Positions 24,453-31,789 of a DNA stretch of 34,863 bases are shown one piece after another. Made by a program: the position numbers and the translations under genes. Origin of the DNA: an uncultured Emticicia sp. (GTDB lineage Bacteria; Bacteroidota; Bacteroidia; Cytophagales; Spirosomataceae). A model generated the notes under the pieces. The model had not been told where the DNA came from. It made no database searches and saw nothing but the letters and a program-made list of their open reading frames with translations. Each line of letters opens with the position of its first letter. The stretch's first letter is position 1. The stretch is taken from contig NZ_CALCZQ010000025.1 of NCBI RefSeq assembly GCF_937903345.1, positions 1 through 34,863 of the forward strand, in the 5' to 3' direction.

Positions 24453-24872
24453 ATGGGACAAAGTTATATTGCAATTTGGTTTCATTTAGTTTGGAGTACA
24501 AAAAATAGAGAACCGTTTATTCAAAATTCTTGGAAAATGGAATTGTATTCACATATCAAGGAATATTGTCAACGAAAGGAGTATCACTTAGATTTTATTA
24601 ATGGGATGCCTGACCACATCCACCTTTTGATTTCACCTAAAGCTACTTTTGCAATAAGTGATATTGTTCGCAATATTAAAACAGATAGTTATTATTGGTT
24701 AAAAGAGAGTAAGATTTCTACAGAGGCCTTTGGTTGGCAGGATGGTTATGGAGTTTTTTCTGTAAGTCCATCGCAAGTACAAAAAGTTAGAAATTATATT
24801 AAAAATCAAGAAATACATCATCAGAAACATGATTTTAGCGATGAATTAAAATGGTTTGAATCGTTGAAGTGA
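24453..24872 (+). CDS. REP-associated tyrosine transposase (RAYT, Y1/IS200-like), 139 aa
   Basis: A single Y1_Tnp domain spans almost the whole protein. The HUH metal-binding motif is GMPDHIHLLISP (His55, His57) and the nucleophile is Tyr115 in QVQKVRNYIKNQEIHH. These are the hallmarks of IS200/IS605-superfamily and REP-associated transposases, which cut single-stranded DNA at hairpins. The ORF is intact and lies between trpE and trpG in the same orientation, with a perfect palindrome just 5' of it and no matching palindrome at its 3' side. The absence of flanking ends suggests a domesticated RAYT rather than a mobile IS200. Confidence 0.92.
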   Translation: MGQSYIAIWFHLVWSTKNREPFIQNSWKMELYSHIKEYCQRKEYHLDFINGMPDHIHLLISPKATFAISDIVRNIKTDSYYWLKESKISTEAFGWQDGYGVFSVSPSQVQKVRNYIKNQEIHHQKHDFSDELKWFESLK

Positions 24873-24896
24873 ATGATGTAAAAAACAAAATACAAC

Positions 24897-25463
24897 ATGA
24901 AAATATTAGTTCTTGATAATTACGATTCGTTCGTTTACAACTTAGTCTATATCCTAAAAGAATTAGGAGGTGATGTAGATGTTTTCAGAAATGATAAAAT
25001 TGTATTGGAGGAAGTCGAAAAATATGATAAAATTTTGCTTTCCCCTGGCCCGGGTATTCCCGAAGAAGCTGGAATTATGCTTGATTTAATCAAAACCTAT
25101 CATGCCTCAAAATCTATTTTTGGCGTGTGTTTGGGGCATCAAGCGATTGGTGAGGCTTTCGGAGCAAAATTGCATAATATGGGCGAAGTCCTTCACGGAG
25201 TAACAACTAAATGTTTGATAACTGACCGAAACGAAGTTCTTTTTAAAGAAATTCCTTCAGAAATCGAAGTTTGCCGTTATCATTCATGGACGGTTGTTCC
25301 CGAAACCATGCCAGCCGATTTGAAAATTACGGCTATCGACGAAAAGGGCTACGTAATGGCAGAAGCTCATCAAAAATACGATGTAAGAGGCGTACAGTTT
25401 CACCCCGAAGCATATTTAACGCAACACGGTGTGAAAATGGTGGAGAATTGGATGAAAAGTTGA
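24897..25463 (+). CDS. trpG: Anthranilate synthase component II (glutamine amidotransferase), 188 aa
   Basis: It hydrolyses glutamine and channels ammonia to TrpE. Class I amidotransferase motifs are complete: LDNYDSFVYNLVYIL at the N-terminus, LSPGPGIPEEAG oxyanion region, catalytic Cys in FGVCLGHQAIGEAFGA, HSWTV, and the His-Glu pair in VQFHPEAYLTQHG. Length is normal for TrpG/PabA. It could also serve PabB, but its place in the trp operon makes the tryptophan role primary. The 24-nt gap after the transposase has no recognisable element end. Confidence 0.96.
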   Translation: MKILVLDNYDSFVYNLVYILKELGGDVDVFRNDKIVLEEVEKYDKILLSPGPGIPEEAGIMLDLIKTYHASKSIFGVCLGHQAIGEAFGAKLHNMGEVLHGVTTKCLITDRNEVLFKEIPSEIEVCRYHSWTVVPETMPADLKITAIDEKGYVMAEAHQKYDVRGVQFHPEAYLTQHGVKMVENWMKS

Positions 25464-25502
25464 AGATTTTTGTAAATTTGTTTATTAAAAATAGATATTC
25501 TT

Positions 25503-25721
25503 ATGACAATTTTATCAGGACAACTGACACGCAAAGAGTTGATAAAACAGATTCAAGATATTTCAGAAGTGAAATCTGAAAGCAAAATTGTGAATATTGC
25601 TTTGGAAGAATACCTCCGTCGTTTGGCGGGGCAGGAACTAAGAAAAACAAAAGACCAAGCTAATTGGGAAGGTGATTTAGAAGAAATGAGAACCTCAAAA
25701 TATGCAGATATTACTATTTGA
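25503..25721 (+). CDS. vapB: VapB-like antitoxin, 72 aa
   Basis: A short acidic/basic protein with a ribbon-helix-helix or AbrB-like N-terminal segment (KSESKIVNIALEEYLRRLAG) and an extended tail (NWEGDLEEMRTSKYADITI) typical of toxin-wrapping antitoxin ends. The downstream PIN-domain frame starts inside its last codons (ATG 25702, stop 25719-25721), the usual overlap of vapBC pairs. Its identity is inferred mainly from this arrangement. The partner toxin is interrupted by a stop codon, so the antitoxin may be a relic. It lies 39 nt after trpG within the trp operon. Confidence 0.75.
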   Translation: MTILSGQLTRKELIKQIQDISEVKSESKIVNIALEEYLRRLAGQELRKTKDQANWEGDLEEMRTSKYADITI

Positions 25722-26106
25722 TACAAGCATTTGGATTGACTATTTGCGTGGACAGGAAACACCAAAAGTTAATCTCTTTGATGAGTATTTATTAAATACT
25801 GATGTTCTACAAATTTGCCCACCAATTATTCAAGAAATTTTGCAAGGAATTCGTCAAGATGAACAACTTAATAAGATATAGGAAAACCTTAATAGACTTC
25901 TATGTCTTCAAATTGATGCCAAAGAAGCTGCATTTGGTGCAGCTGAGCTTTATAGAAATCTTCGCAAGAAAGGTATTACTATAAGAAAACCAAATGACTG
26001 CCTAATTGCTTTTTACGCCATCTCTTTTGATGTTGACTTGGTGCATAATGATAGTGATTTTGACTTAATGATTGACCATACGCCCATCAAAATATACCAA
26101 TTATAA
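25702..26106 (+). pseudogene. vapC: VapC-like PIN-domain toxin interrupted by an amber codon
   Basis: The frame from ATG 25702 reads MQILLFDTSIWIDYLRGQET and continues in frame to TAA 26104-26106 (134 codons), interrupted only by TAG at 25879-25881. All PIN acidic residues are present: Asp7 in LLFDTSIWID, Glu45 in IIQEILQG, and after the stop Asp in KPNDCLIAFYA and HNDSDFD. VapC toxins are RNases that need all four in one chain, so the product should be inactive. No good restart codon follows. The single clean stop suggests recent inactivation, or a sequencing error. Its final TAA overlaps the trpD ATG (TAATG). Confidence 0.85.
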
Positions 26107-27098
26107 TGAAACCATACCTTAACCAACTAATTGATAAGCAAAATCTTACGACTCAGCAAGCACAAGAAGCCCTCCTAAAAATCGGCCAAGGAGAAGCCAA
26201 TAATTCTCAAATTGCTGCTTTCTTAATGGGAATTCAACAAAAAGGAATTACCGTTGACGAACTCGAAGGTTTTCGTGAAGCTATGCTTTCGTTGGCAGTA
26301 CAAATAGATTTAACAGATTTCGATGCAATGGATATTGTCGGAACTGGTGGCGATGGCAAAGATACTTTCAATATTTCTACAACATCGGCTTTTGTATTGG
26401 CTGGAGCTGGACAAAATGTTGCCAAACATGGCAATCACGGAGTGTCTTCATCGGTTGGGTCGAGTACAGTTTTAGAATATTTGGGCGTAAAGTTTAGTAA
26501 CGAAGAAAGTTATTTGAAACAAAAGCTTGAAACAGCGGGTATTTGTTATATGCACGCACCGTTGTTTCATCCAGCCATGAAATACGTCGCCCCGATTCGC
26601 AAAGAACTGGGCATGAAAACGTTCTTTAATATTTTAGGGCCATTGCTCAACCCTGCCAAAGTCCAAAAACAATTTTCAGGAGTTTATAATTTGCCAGTTT
26701 TTGATTTGTATGCCCAGTTGTTTGGTCGTACTTCCGCCAAATTTGCTATCATTTATGATTTAGCTGGCTATGATGAGATTTCGCTAACTAATGATTTTCA
26801 GATTTCAAGTTATATTAATAAAGATAAAAGCATCATTTCACCCAAAAGTTTAGGCTTTGATTTACAGCAACAATCAGATATTTATGGTGGAGGAACAATC
26901 GAAGAATCAGCAACTATTTTAATAAATGTATTAAAAAATGAAGCGACTGAGGCACAAACAAATGTGGTTTTGGCGAATGCAGGCTTTGCACTAAGTATCG
27001 CAAAAGATATAAGTATCGAAGAAGGCATCGATCAAGCTAAAGAGTCTTTATTAAGTGGAAAAGCATATCTTTGCTTGAAAAAACTAACAGAATCATGA
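26106..27098 (+). CDS. trpD: Anthranilate phosphoribosyltransferase, 330 aa
   Basis: It transfers phosphoribose from PRPP to anthranilate. The PRPP-binding motif GTGGDGKDTFNIST (about 77-90) and KHGNHGVSSSVGSSTVLEYLG are intact, with the second metal site in DEISL. Length is normal and, unlike some enterobacterial versions, it is not fused to TrpG. The start ATG overlaps the stop of the vapC frame by one base, and the stop overlaps the next gene's ATG (ATGA), pointing to tight translational coupling on both sides. Confidence 0.97.
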   Translation: MKPYLNQLIDKQNLTTQQAQEALLKIGQGEANNSQIAAFLMGIQQKGITVDELEGFREAMLSLAVQIDLTDFDAMDIVGTGGDGKDTFNISTTSAFVLAGAGQNVAKHGNHGVSSSVGSSTVLEYLGVKFSNEESYLKQKLETAGICYMHAPLFHPAMKYVAPIRKELGMKTFFNILGPLLNPAKVQKQFSGVYNLPVFDLYAQLFGRTSAKFAIIYDLAGYDEISLTNDFQISSYINKDKSIISPKSLGFDLQQQSDIYGGGTIEESATILINVLKNEATEAQTNVVLANAGFALSIAKDISIEEGIDQAKESLLSGKAYLCLKKLTES

Positions 27099-27685
27099 CA
27101 AATATTGATGATTTAGACCTAAATGGTACTTATACTTATGCCGATTACATGCAATGGGCTTTTGATGAAACCATCGAAATAATCAAAGGGAAAGTTTTTA
27201 GAATGTCCCCTGCTCCTAATCTAAGGCATCAACGAGTTTCAATGAAACTCACGATAGAATTTGGAAATTATTTCAAAAAATACCCTTGTAATTTGTTTGC
27301 TGCACCTTTTGATGTACGTTTAACACCATTAAAAAAAGACAAAGACAATAAAATTTATACGGTAGTTCAGCCAGATTTATGCGTAGTGTGTGATGATGAC
27401 AAACTAGATGAACACGGTTGTGTCGGCTCGCCTGACTTAATTATCGAAATACTCTCTCCAGGGAATACTCGAAATGAAATGAAAGATAAATTTGAAGTTT
27501 ATCAAGAGAATGGAGTGAGAGAATATTGGCTTGTCGAACCAAATGATAGAGCCGTTTTTGTTTATGTTTTAAATGAGCAAGGTAAATATATTGGTCTACA
27601 GCCATTTACTGAGGAAGATATTATGACTTCGGCTATCTTTCCCGAATTAGAAATAAACTTAGAAGAAGTTTTTGCAGAAAAATGA
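27095..27685 (+). CDS. Uma2-family (DUF820) restriction-endonuclease-fold protein, 196 aa
   Basis: The fold is a PD-(D/E)XK-like nuclease domain: VVQPDLCVVCD (Asp94), PDLIIEILSPGN (Glu118) and downstream KDKFEVYQENGVREYWLVEP, the standard Uma2 signature. ATG 27095 was chosen since it overlaps the trpD stop as ATGA; a TTG at 27071 would sit inside trpD. The 3' end overlaps trpC by 4 nt in the same way. The function of Uma2 proteins is not settled. They often occur singly or in multiples near mobile DNA. It has no known role in tryptophan synthesis. Confidence 0.92.
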   Translation: MTNIDDLDLNGTYTYADYMQWAFDETIEIIKGKVFRMSPAPNLRHQRVSMKLTIEFGNYFKKYPCNLFAAPFDVRLTPLKKDKDNKIYTVVQPDLCVVCDDDKLDEHGCVGSPDLIIEILSPGNTRNEMKDKFEVYQENGVREYWLVEPNDRAVFVYVLNEQGKYIGLQPFTEEDIMTSAIFPELEINLEEVFAEK

Positions 27686-28470
27686 CCATATTAGATAAAA
27701 TAACCGCCCAAAAGGCAATCGAAGTTGAAGCGGCAAAAGCCGAGGTTTCAATTCAAGATTTAGAAAAAAGCGAGTTTTTTGCAAGAAAAACCAATTCTCT
27801 TGTAGCAAGTCTTTCAGCTGAAAACTCAACAGGAATCATCGCAGAGCATAAACGTAAATCACCATCGAAAGGAATCATTAACGATAGTCTTACTGTAGAA
27901 GAGGTTACGCTAAGCTACGCCCAAGCAGGTGCGGCTGGGCTTTCGGTTTTGACCGACACTGATTTTTTTGGTGGAAACAAAGAAGATTTACAAAAAGCCC
28001 GAATGGCCAACCCTTCAACGCCAATCTTACGAAAAGATTTTATGATTGACGAATACCAAGTTTATGAAGCAAAAGCTTGGGGTGCAGATGTAATTTTATT
28101 GATTGCAGCTTGTCTCTCGCCCGAACAAATCAAAGATTTAAGTCAAAAAGCCCATGAGTTAGGTTTGGAAGTATTGCTCGAAATTCACGACCAAGAAGAA
28201 CTCGACCGCAGTCCGTTAGCGTACGTTGATATTGTTGGAGTAAATAATCGTAATCTAAAAAACTTTGCCGAAAATAACGTAAATGCGTCATTGAATTTAG
28301 CTGAAAAGATTCCTGCCAATATCATCAAGATTTCAGAAAGTTGTATCAGTGAGCCAAAAACTATCAATTTGTTGAAGTCGGCTGGATATCGAGGATTTTT
28401 AATTGGGGAAACTTTTATGAAAGAGGCTTCTCCAGGAACAAAATTGGGTGAGTTTATAGCGAAAATCTAA
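27682..28470 (+). CDS. trpC: Indole-3-glycerol-phosphate synthase, 262 aa
   Basis: It closes the indole ring of CdRP with loss of CO2. Characteristic TIM-barrel motifs are present: IIAEHKRKSPSKGIIND (catalytic Glu and Lys), LSVLTDTDFFGGN, ILRKDFMIDEYQVYEAKAWG, VDIVGVNNRNLK, KISESCIS and GFLIGETFM. Monofunctional, with PRAI encoded separately downstream. Overlaps the Uma2 gene by four bases and is separated from trpF by about 108 nt that hold a small upstream ORF and hairpin. Confidence 0.97.
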   Translation: MTILDKITAQKAIEVEAAKAEVSIQDLEKSEFFARKTNSLVASLSAENSTGIIAEHKRKSPSKGIINDSLTVEEVTLSYAQAGAAGLSVLTDTDFFGGNKEDLQKARMANPSTPILRKDFMIDEYQVYEAKAWGADVILLIAACLSPEQIKDLSQKAHELGLEVLLEIHDQEELDRSPLAYVDIVGVNNRNLKNFAENNVNASLNLAEKIPANIIKISESCISEPKTINLLKSAGYRGFLIGETFMKEASPGTKLGEFIAKI

Positions 28471-28531
28471 GAAAAAACTTAATTTTGACAGTTTTTTATA
28501 TCTTTTGCTCATCTTATACTCTACCCCAAGT

Positions 28532-28582
28532 ATGACAAAATACAAAATGCACCTGTGGGGACAGGTATTCCTATTATTATGA
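28532..28582 (+). CDS. Possible 16-aa upstream ORF ending on the trpF start
   Basis: ATG 28532 begins MTKYKMHLWGQVFLLL, ending in TGA 28580-28582, which overlaps the trpF ATG (ATGA). The single Trp codon lies in the loop region of a hairpin formed by ACCTGT (28551-28556) and ACAGGT (28561-28566). It could couple translation or act as a minor Trp sensor. It may equally be chance, as there is no other support. Confidence 0.25.
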   Translation: MTKYKMHLWGQVFLLL

Positions 28583-29208
28583 AATTAAAAGTTTGCGGAA
28601 TGCGTGATGTAGAGAACATCCAAGCACTCGTTGAGTTGAAGCCTGATTTTATTGGTTTTATTTTTTATGATAAGTCACCTCGTTTTATCGGAAATGATGT
28701 CGATTTTGATTTTATTAATTCGATTCCAAGAGAAATCAAGAAAGTAGGAGTTTTTGTCAATGCAACTATTGATTTTATATTACAAAATGTTAAAAAGTAT
28801 GGTTTGAATTATGTGCAATTACACGGCAATGAAATGCCCGATTTTTGCCGAAATCTCCGACTAAAAGGTGTAAATATTATCAAAGCGTTTAGTGTCGATA
28901 ATGATTTTGTATTTGGACAAGTCAATAATTATAAGCCACATGTCGATTTCTTTTTATTTGATGCAAAAGGCGATGGTTATGGCGGTAACGGAGTTGCATT
29001 CGATTGGAGTATCTTGGATAAATATGATAATCAAAAACCATACTTTTTAGCAGGAGGTATAAGTCTTGAAAATCTTGATATTGTAGAAACTATCGTTCCA
29101 AAGCCTTATGCGATGGATGTGAATAGTAAATTTGAAATTGAACCTGCATTGAAAGACATCGAAAAACTCGAAAAACTATTGGATAAAATTCGACCTATCG
29201 AAGTATAA
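28579..29208 (+). CDS. trpF: Phosphoribosylanthranilate isomerase, 209 aa
   Basis: It performs the Amadori rearrangement of PRA to CdRP. ATG 28579 was chosen because the protein then begins MKLKVCGMRD, the usual N-terminus with the catalytic Cys in KVCGM. The GTG at 28555 is not needed. Further motifs are IGFIFYDKSPRFI, VGVFVNA, VQLHGNE, FLFDAKGDGYGGNGVAFDW (catalytic Asp) and FLAGGIS. The final DVNSKFEIEPALKD matches the phosphate-binding end. Normal length. Confidence 0.95.
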   Translation: MKLKVCGMRDVENIQALVELKPDFIGFIFYDKSPRFIGNDVDFDFINSIPREIKKVGVFVNATIDFILQNVKKYGLNYVQLHGNEMPDFCRNLRLKGVNIIKAFSVDNDFVFGQVNNYKPHVDFFLFDAKGDGYGGNGVAFDWSILDKYDNQKPYFLAGGISLENLDIVETIVPKPYAMDVNSKFEIEPALKDIEKLEKLLDKIRPIEV

Positions 29209-29218
29209 ATTGTAAAAA

Positions 29219-29446
29219 TTGGTAGCCATTTATGATACACACGGAAAATATAGAAACCTTATTCTTCTAAAAGGAGGTATGCTTTTTCACGCCGGCGACA
29301 TTTCATTATTGGGTAAACAGTCTGAAATTTAAGATTTTTTAAACTGGTTTGCGACAAAAGATTTTACATATAAAATTATGATTGCAGGAAACCACGATTT
29401 TTATTTTGAGAAAATAAGCCATCGGTATTTGATATTTAGCATTTAA
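29219..29446 (+). pseudogene. Metallophosphoesterase (calcineurin-like) remnant
   Basis: One frame reads LVAIYDTHGKYRNLILLKGG, then MLFHAGDISLLGKQSEI, a TAA (29330-29332), and continues DFLNWFATKDFTYKIMIAGN followed by HDFYFEK, ending at TAA 29444-29446. The motifs D-x-H, GD and GNHD are those of class III metallophosphoesterases, and the spacing fits the first third of such a protein. An in-frame stop, the missing start codon and the missing C-terminal two thirds show decay. It fills the trpF-trpB gap. Confidence 0.85.
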
Positions 29447-29474
29447 AAAACAAAAATTCTTAGAGATATAAAAT

Positions 29475-30665
29475 ATGACAACCTTACAACAAAATTATTC
29501 AGTAGATAAAAAAGGGTATTATGGAAAATTTGGTGGTGCATATATTCCTGAGATGCTTTTTCCAAATGTAGAAGAATTGCAGCAAAACTATCTTGATATA
29601 ATCTATCATCCTGAGTTTCAAGCTCAATATCACGCTCTACTAAAAGATTATGTTGGTCGTCCGACTCCGCTATTCTATGCAAATCGCTTATCCGAAAAAT
29701 ATCAAACGAATGTTTATTTAAAGCGAGAAGACCTATGCCACACGGGAGCTCACAAAGTAAATAATACAATTGGACAGATTTTGTTAGCTCAAAAACTCGG
29801 CAAGAAAAAAATTGTAGCTGAAACTGGAGCAGGTCAACACGGCGTAGCCACCGCCACAGTTTGTGCTTTGATGGGTTTAGATTGTATTGTTTACATGGGC
29901 GAAATCGACATTAAACGTCAAGCACCCAATGTGGCTCGTATGAAAATGCTCGGTGCAGAAGTTCGCCCAGCCATGAGTGGTTCAAAAACCCTTAAAGATG
30001 CCACCAACGAAGCCATGCGTCACTGGATAAATAACCCAGTTGATACACATTATATCATAGGCTCGGTTGTTGGTCCGCACCCTTATCCCGACATGGTGGC
30101 TCGTTTTCAAGCCATTATCTCTGAAGAAACACGTTGGCAGTTACTTGAAAAAACAGGAACTGAAAATCCAGATTACGTAATTGCTTGCGTTGGTGGAGGT
30201 TCAAATGCCGCTGGTGCATTTTATCATTATCTTGATGAACCATCGGTAAAACTCATTGCTGCCGAAGCAGGCGGACACGGAATCAATTCTGGAATGTCAG
30301 CTGCAACAACTTTCTTAGGAAAAATGGGTATTCTTCACGGAAGCAAAAGTATTTTGATGCAAACCGAAGATGGTCAAGTGGTGGAGCCACATTCAATTTC
30401 AGCAGGACTTGATTATCCTGGCATCGGTCCAATGCACGCCCATTTATGGGATTCAGGCCGTGCAAAATTCTTTGCCATAACCGATGAAGAATCATTAACC
30501 GCAGGTTTTGAGCTTTCAAAACTCGAAGGAATCATTCCTGCTATCGAAACCGCTCACGCATTAGCAGTTTTACCTTACTTAAAAGCGGCCGCAACCGAAA
30601 CCATAGTAATAAACCTTTCGGGTAGAGGAGATAAGGATTTAGATACATATATGAAGTATTTGTAA
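29475..30665 (+). CDS. trpB: Tryptophan synthase beta chain, 396 aa
   Basis: A PLP enzyme condensing indole with serine. The PLP lysine is in LCHTGAHKVNNTIGQILLA, and the phosphate-binding loop GGGSNAAG is in VIACVGGGSNAAGAFYHYL. The N-terminus GYYGKFGGAYIPEMLFPNVE is typical of TrpB1. The C-terminus ends with LSGRGDKDLDTYMKYL, as in the family. TrpB1 acts in complex with TrpA, whose gene is three genes downstream rather than directly adjacent. Confidence 0.97.
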   Translation: MTTLQQNYSVDKKGYYGKFGGAYIPEMLFPNVEELQQNYLDIIYHPEFQAQYHALLKDYVGRPTPLFYANRLSEKYQTNVYLKREDLCHTGAHKVNNTIGQILLAQKLGKKKIVAETGAGQHGVATATVCALMGLDCIVYMGEIDIKRQAPNVARMKMLGAEVRPAMSGSKTLKDATNEAMRHWINNPVDTHYIIGSVVGPHPYPDMVARFQAIISEETRWQLLEKTGTENPDYVIACVGGGSNAAGAFYHYLDEPSVKLIAAEAGGHGINSGMSAATTFLGKMGILHGSKSILMQTEDGQVVEPHSISAGLDYPGIGPMHAHLWDSGRAKFFAITDEESLTAGFELSKLEGIIPAIETAHALAVLPYLKAAATETIVINLSGRGDKDLDTYMKYL

Positions 30666-30705
30666 GTTTAAACAATATTCAACCTTTAATATTCAACCAA
30701 ATAAA

Positions 30706-31104
30706 ATGAAAACTCTTTTACTAGTAATCGTCATTATGTCTGTTTCATTCATATCGAATGCCCAAACCAAAAAACAACCAACAAAGGAGAACGGCTCCCG
30801 AATGTTACGTCATGCTGTTTTATTCAAATTTAAAGATTCAAGTTCTCCTGAAGATATTAAGAAAGTAGAGGATGCTTTTCGAGCATTACCATCAAAAATC
30901 AAAGAAATTCAAAGCATAGAATGGGGGACTAACAACAGCCCAGAAAATCTTAATCAAGGGTTTACACACATGTTTTTTTTAACGTTCACTTCAGAAGCTG
31001 ACCGTGCAGTTTATTTGCCACACCCAGCACATAAGGCCTTCGGAGCAGTTTTAGGGCCGCACCTCGATAAAGTTTTAGTACTCGACTATTGGGCAGGAAA
31101 ATAA
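30706..31104 (+). CDS. Secreted Dabb (stress-responsive A/B barrel) domain protein, 132 aa
   Basis: Signal peptide MKTLLLVIVIMSVSFISNAQ is followed by a Dabb domain (about residues 36-130): MLRHAVLFKFKDSSSPEDIK, FTHMFFLTFTSEADRAVYLP, HPAHKAFGAVLGPHLDKVLV. Dabb domains form dimeric ferredoxin-like barrels; plant members respond to stress, and bacterial ones have no agreed role. The export signal is common in Bacteroidota members. It sits 40 nt after trpB and before an integral membrane protein gene, separating trpB from trpA. Confidence 0.9.
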   Translation: MKTLLLVIVIMSVSFISNAQTKKQPTKENGSRMLRHAVLFKFKDSSSPEDIKKVEDAFRALPSKIKEIQSIEWGTNNSPENLNQGFTHMFFLTFTSEADRAVYLPHPAHKAFGAVLGPHLDKVLVLDYWAGK

Positions 31105-31134
31105 CGTGGGTGAATATTCTGTTCGCCGTTATGA

Positions 31135-31788
31135 ATGACAACAAATCTCAAAAATATATTACTTATCACAATCTTATTATCAATAGGTGTATTTACTATA
31201 TTGATGTTTACGAAAGTAATACCCTACTTGAGTTTTGAACCAGCAATCAATTTTCTAAGCACAAAAACCGACCTAGTTTTACAGAAAAGTTTTTTCCAAT
31301 GGTCTTTTTACATACATGTTATTAGTAGTTGGTTTGTGATGTTAGCAGGAATCATTCAGTTTATACCTTATATCTTGAAAAATTTCTCTGTTATTCATCG
31401 TATTTTTGGTAAAATTTATGTGTTTTTGGTTTTGTTTTTAGCCGCACCATCAGGACTTGGATTAGCACTTTACGCGAATGGCGGCTTGTCAACCAAAGTG
31501 GGTTTTACATTTCAATGTATCGTTTGGTGGTTCATAACTTTTATCGCTTGGCAAGAAATTCGAAATAGAAATTGGCTTTTGCACACCCAATCAATGATTC
31601 GTAGCTATGCTATTACACTTGCGGCCATGAGCTTAAGAGTATTAAGTTTCGTAATGATTTATAATTTTGGCACAAAACCCATCGAAACCTATCTAACAGT
31701 TACGTGGCTTTCGTGGGTCGGAAATTTATTTATTGCCGAGATATTTATTAGGAATGGTTTAGCTCAATATTTACTCAAGAATAAATAA
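31135..31788 (+). CDS. DUF2306-family integral membrane protein, 217 aa
   Basis: About six hydrophobic helices are visible. The family-like core is FYIHVISSWFVMLAGIIQFI, FSVIHRIFGKIYVFLVLF, TFQCIVWWFITFIAWQEIRN and NWLLHTQSMIRSYAITLAAM. His residues in helices 2, 3 and 5 resemble haem-ligand positions in related YqhA/DUF2306 membrane proteins, but no function is established. The stop is one nucleotide before the following ATG, so the two genes are coupled. Confidence 0.85.
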   Translation: MTTNLKNILLITILLSIGVFTILMFTKVIPYLSFEPAINFLSTKTDLVLQKSFFQWSFYIHVISSWFVMLAGIIQFIPYILKNFSVIHRIFGKIYVFLVLFLAAPSGLGLALYANGGLSTKVGFTFQCIVWWFITFIAWQEIRNRNWLLHTQSMIRSYAITLAAMSLRVLSFVMIYNFGTKPIETYLTVTWLSWVGNLFIAEIFIRNGLAQYLLKNK

Positions 31789-31789
31789 C

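Noticed and set aside
25879..25881. Recoding (for example pyrrolysine) at the amber codon in vapC
   Set aside because: No pyl genes or recoding signals are visible, and Bacteroidota are not known for it. A disabling mutation or sequencing error is simpler.
25802..25984. Alternative plus-strand ORF over the second part of vapC
   Set aside because: It lies in another frame from the PIN motifs, which remain in the vapC frame.
29219..29446. Metallophosphoesterase as a functional small protein
   Set aside because: An in-frame TAA splits the motifs and the C-terminal two thirds are missing.
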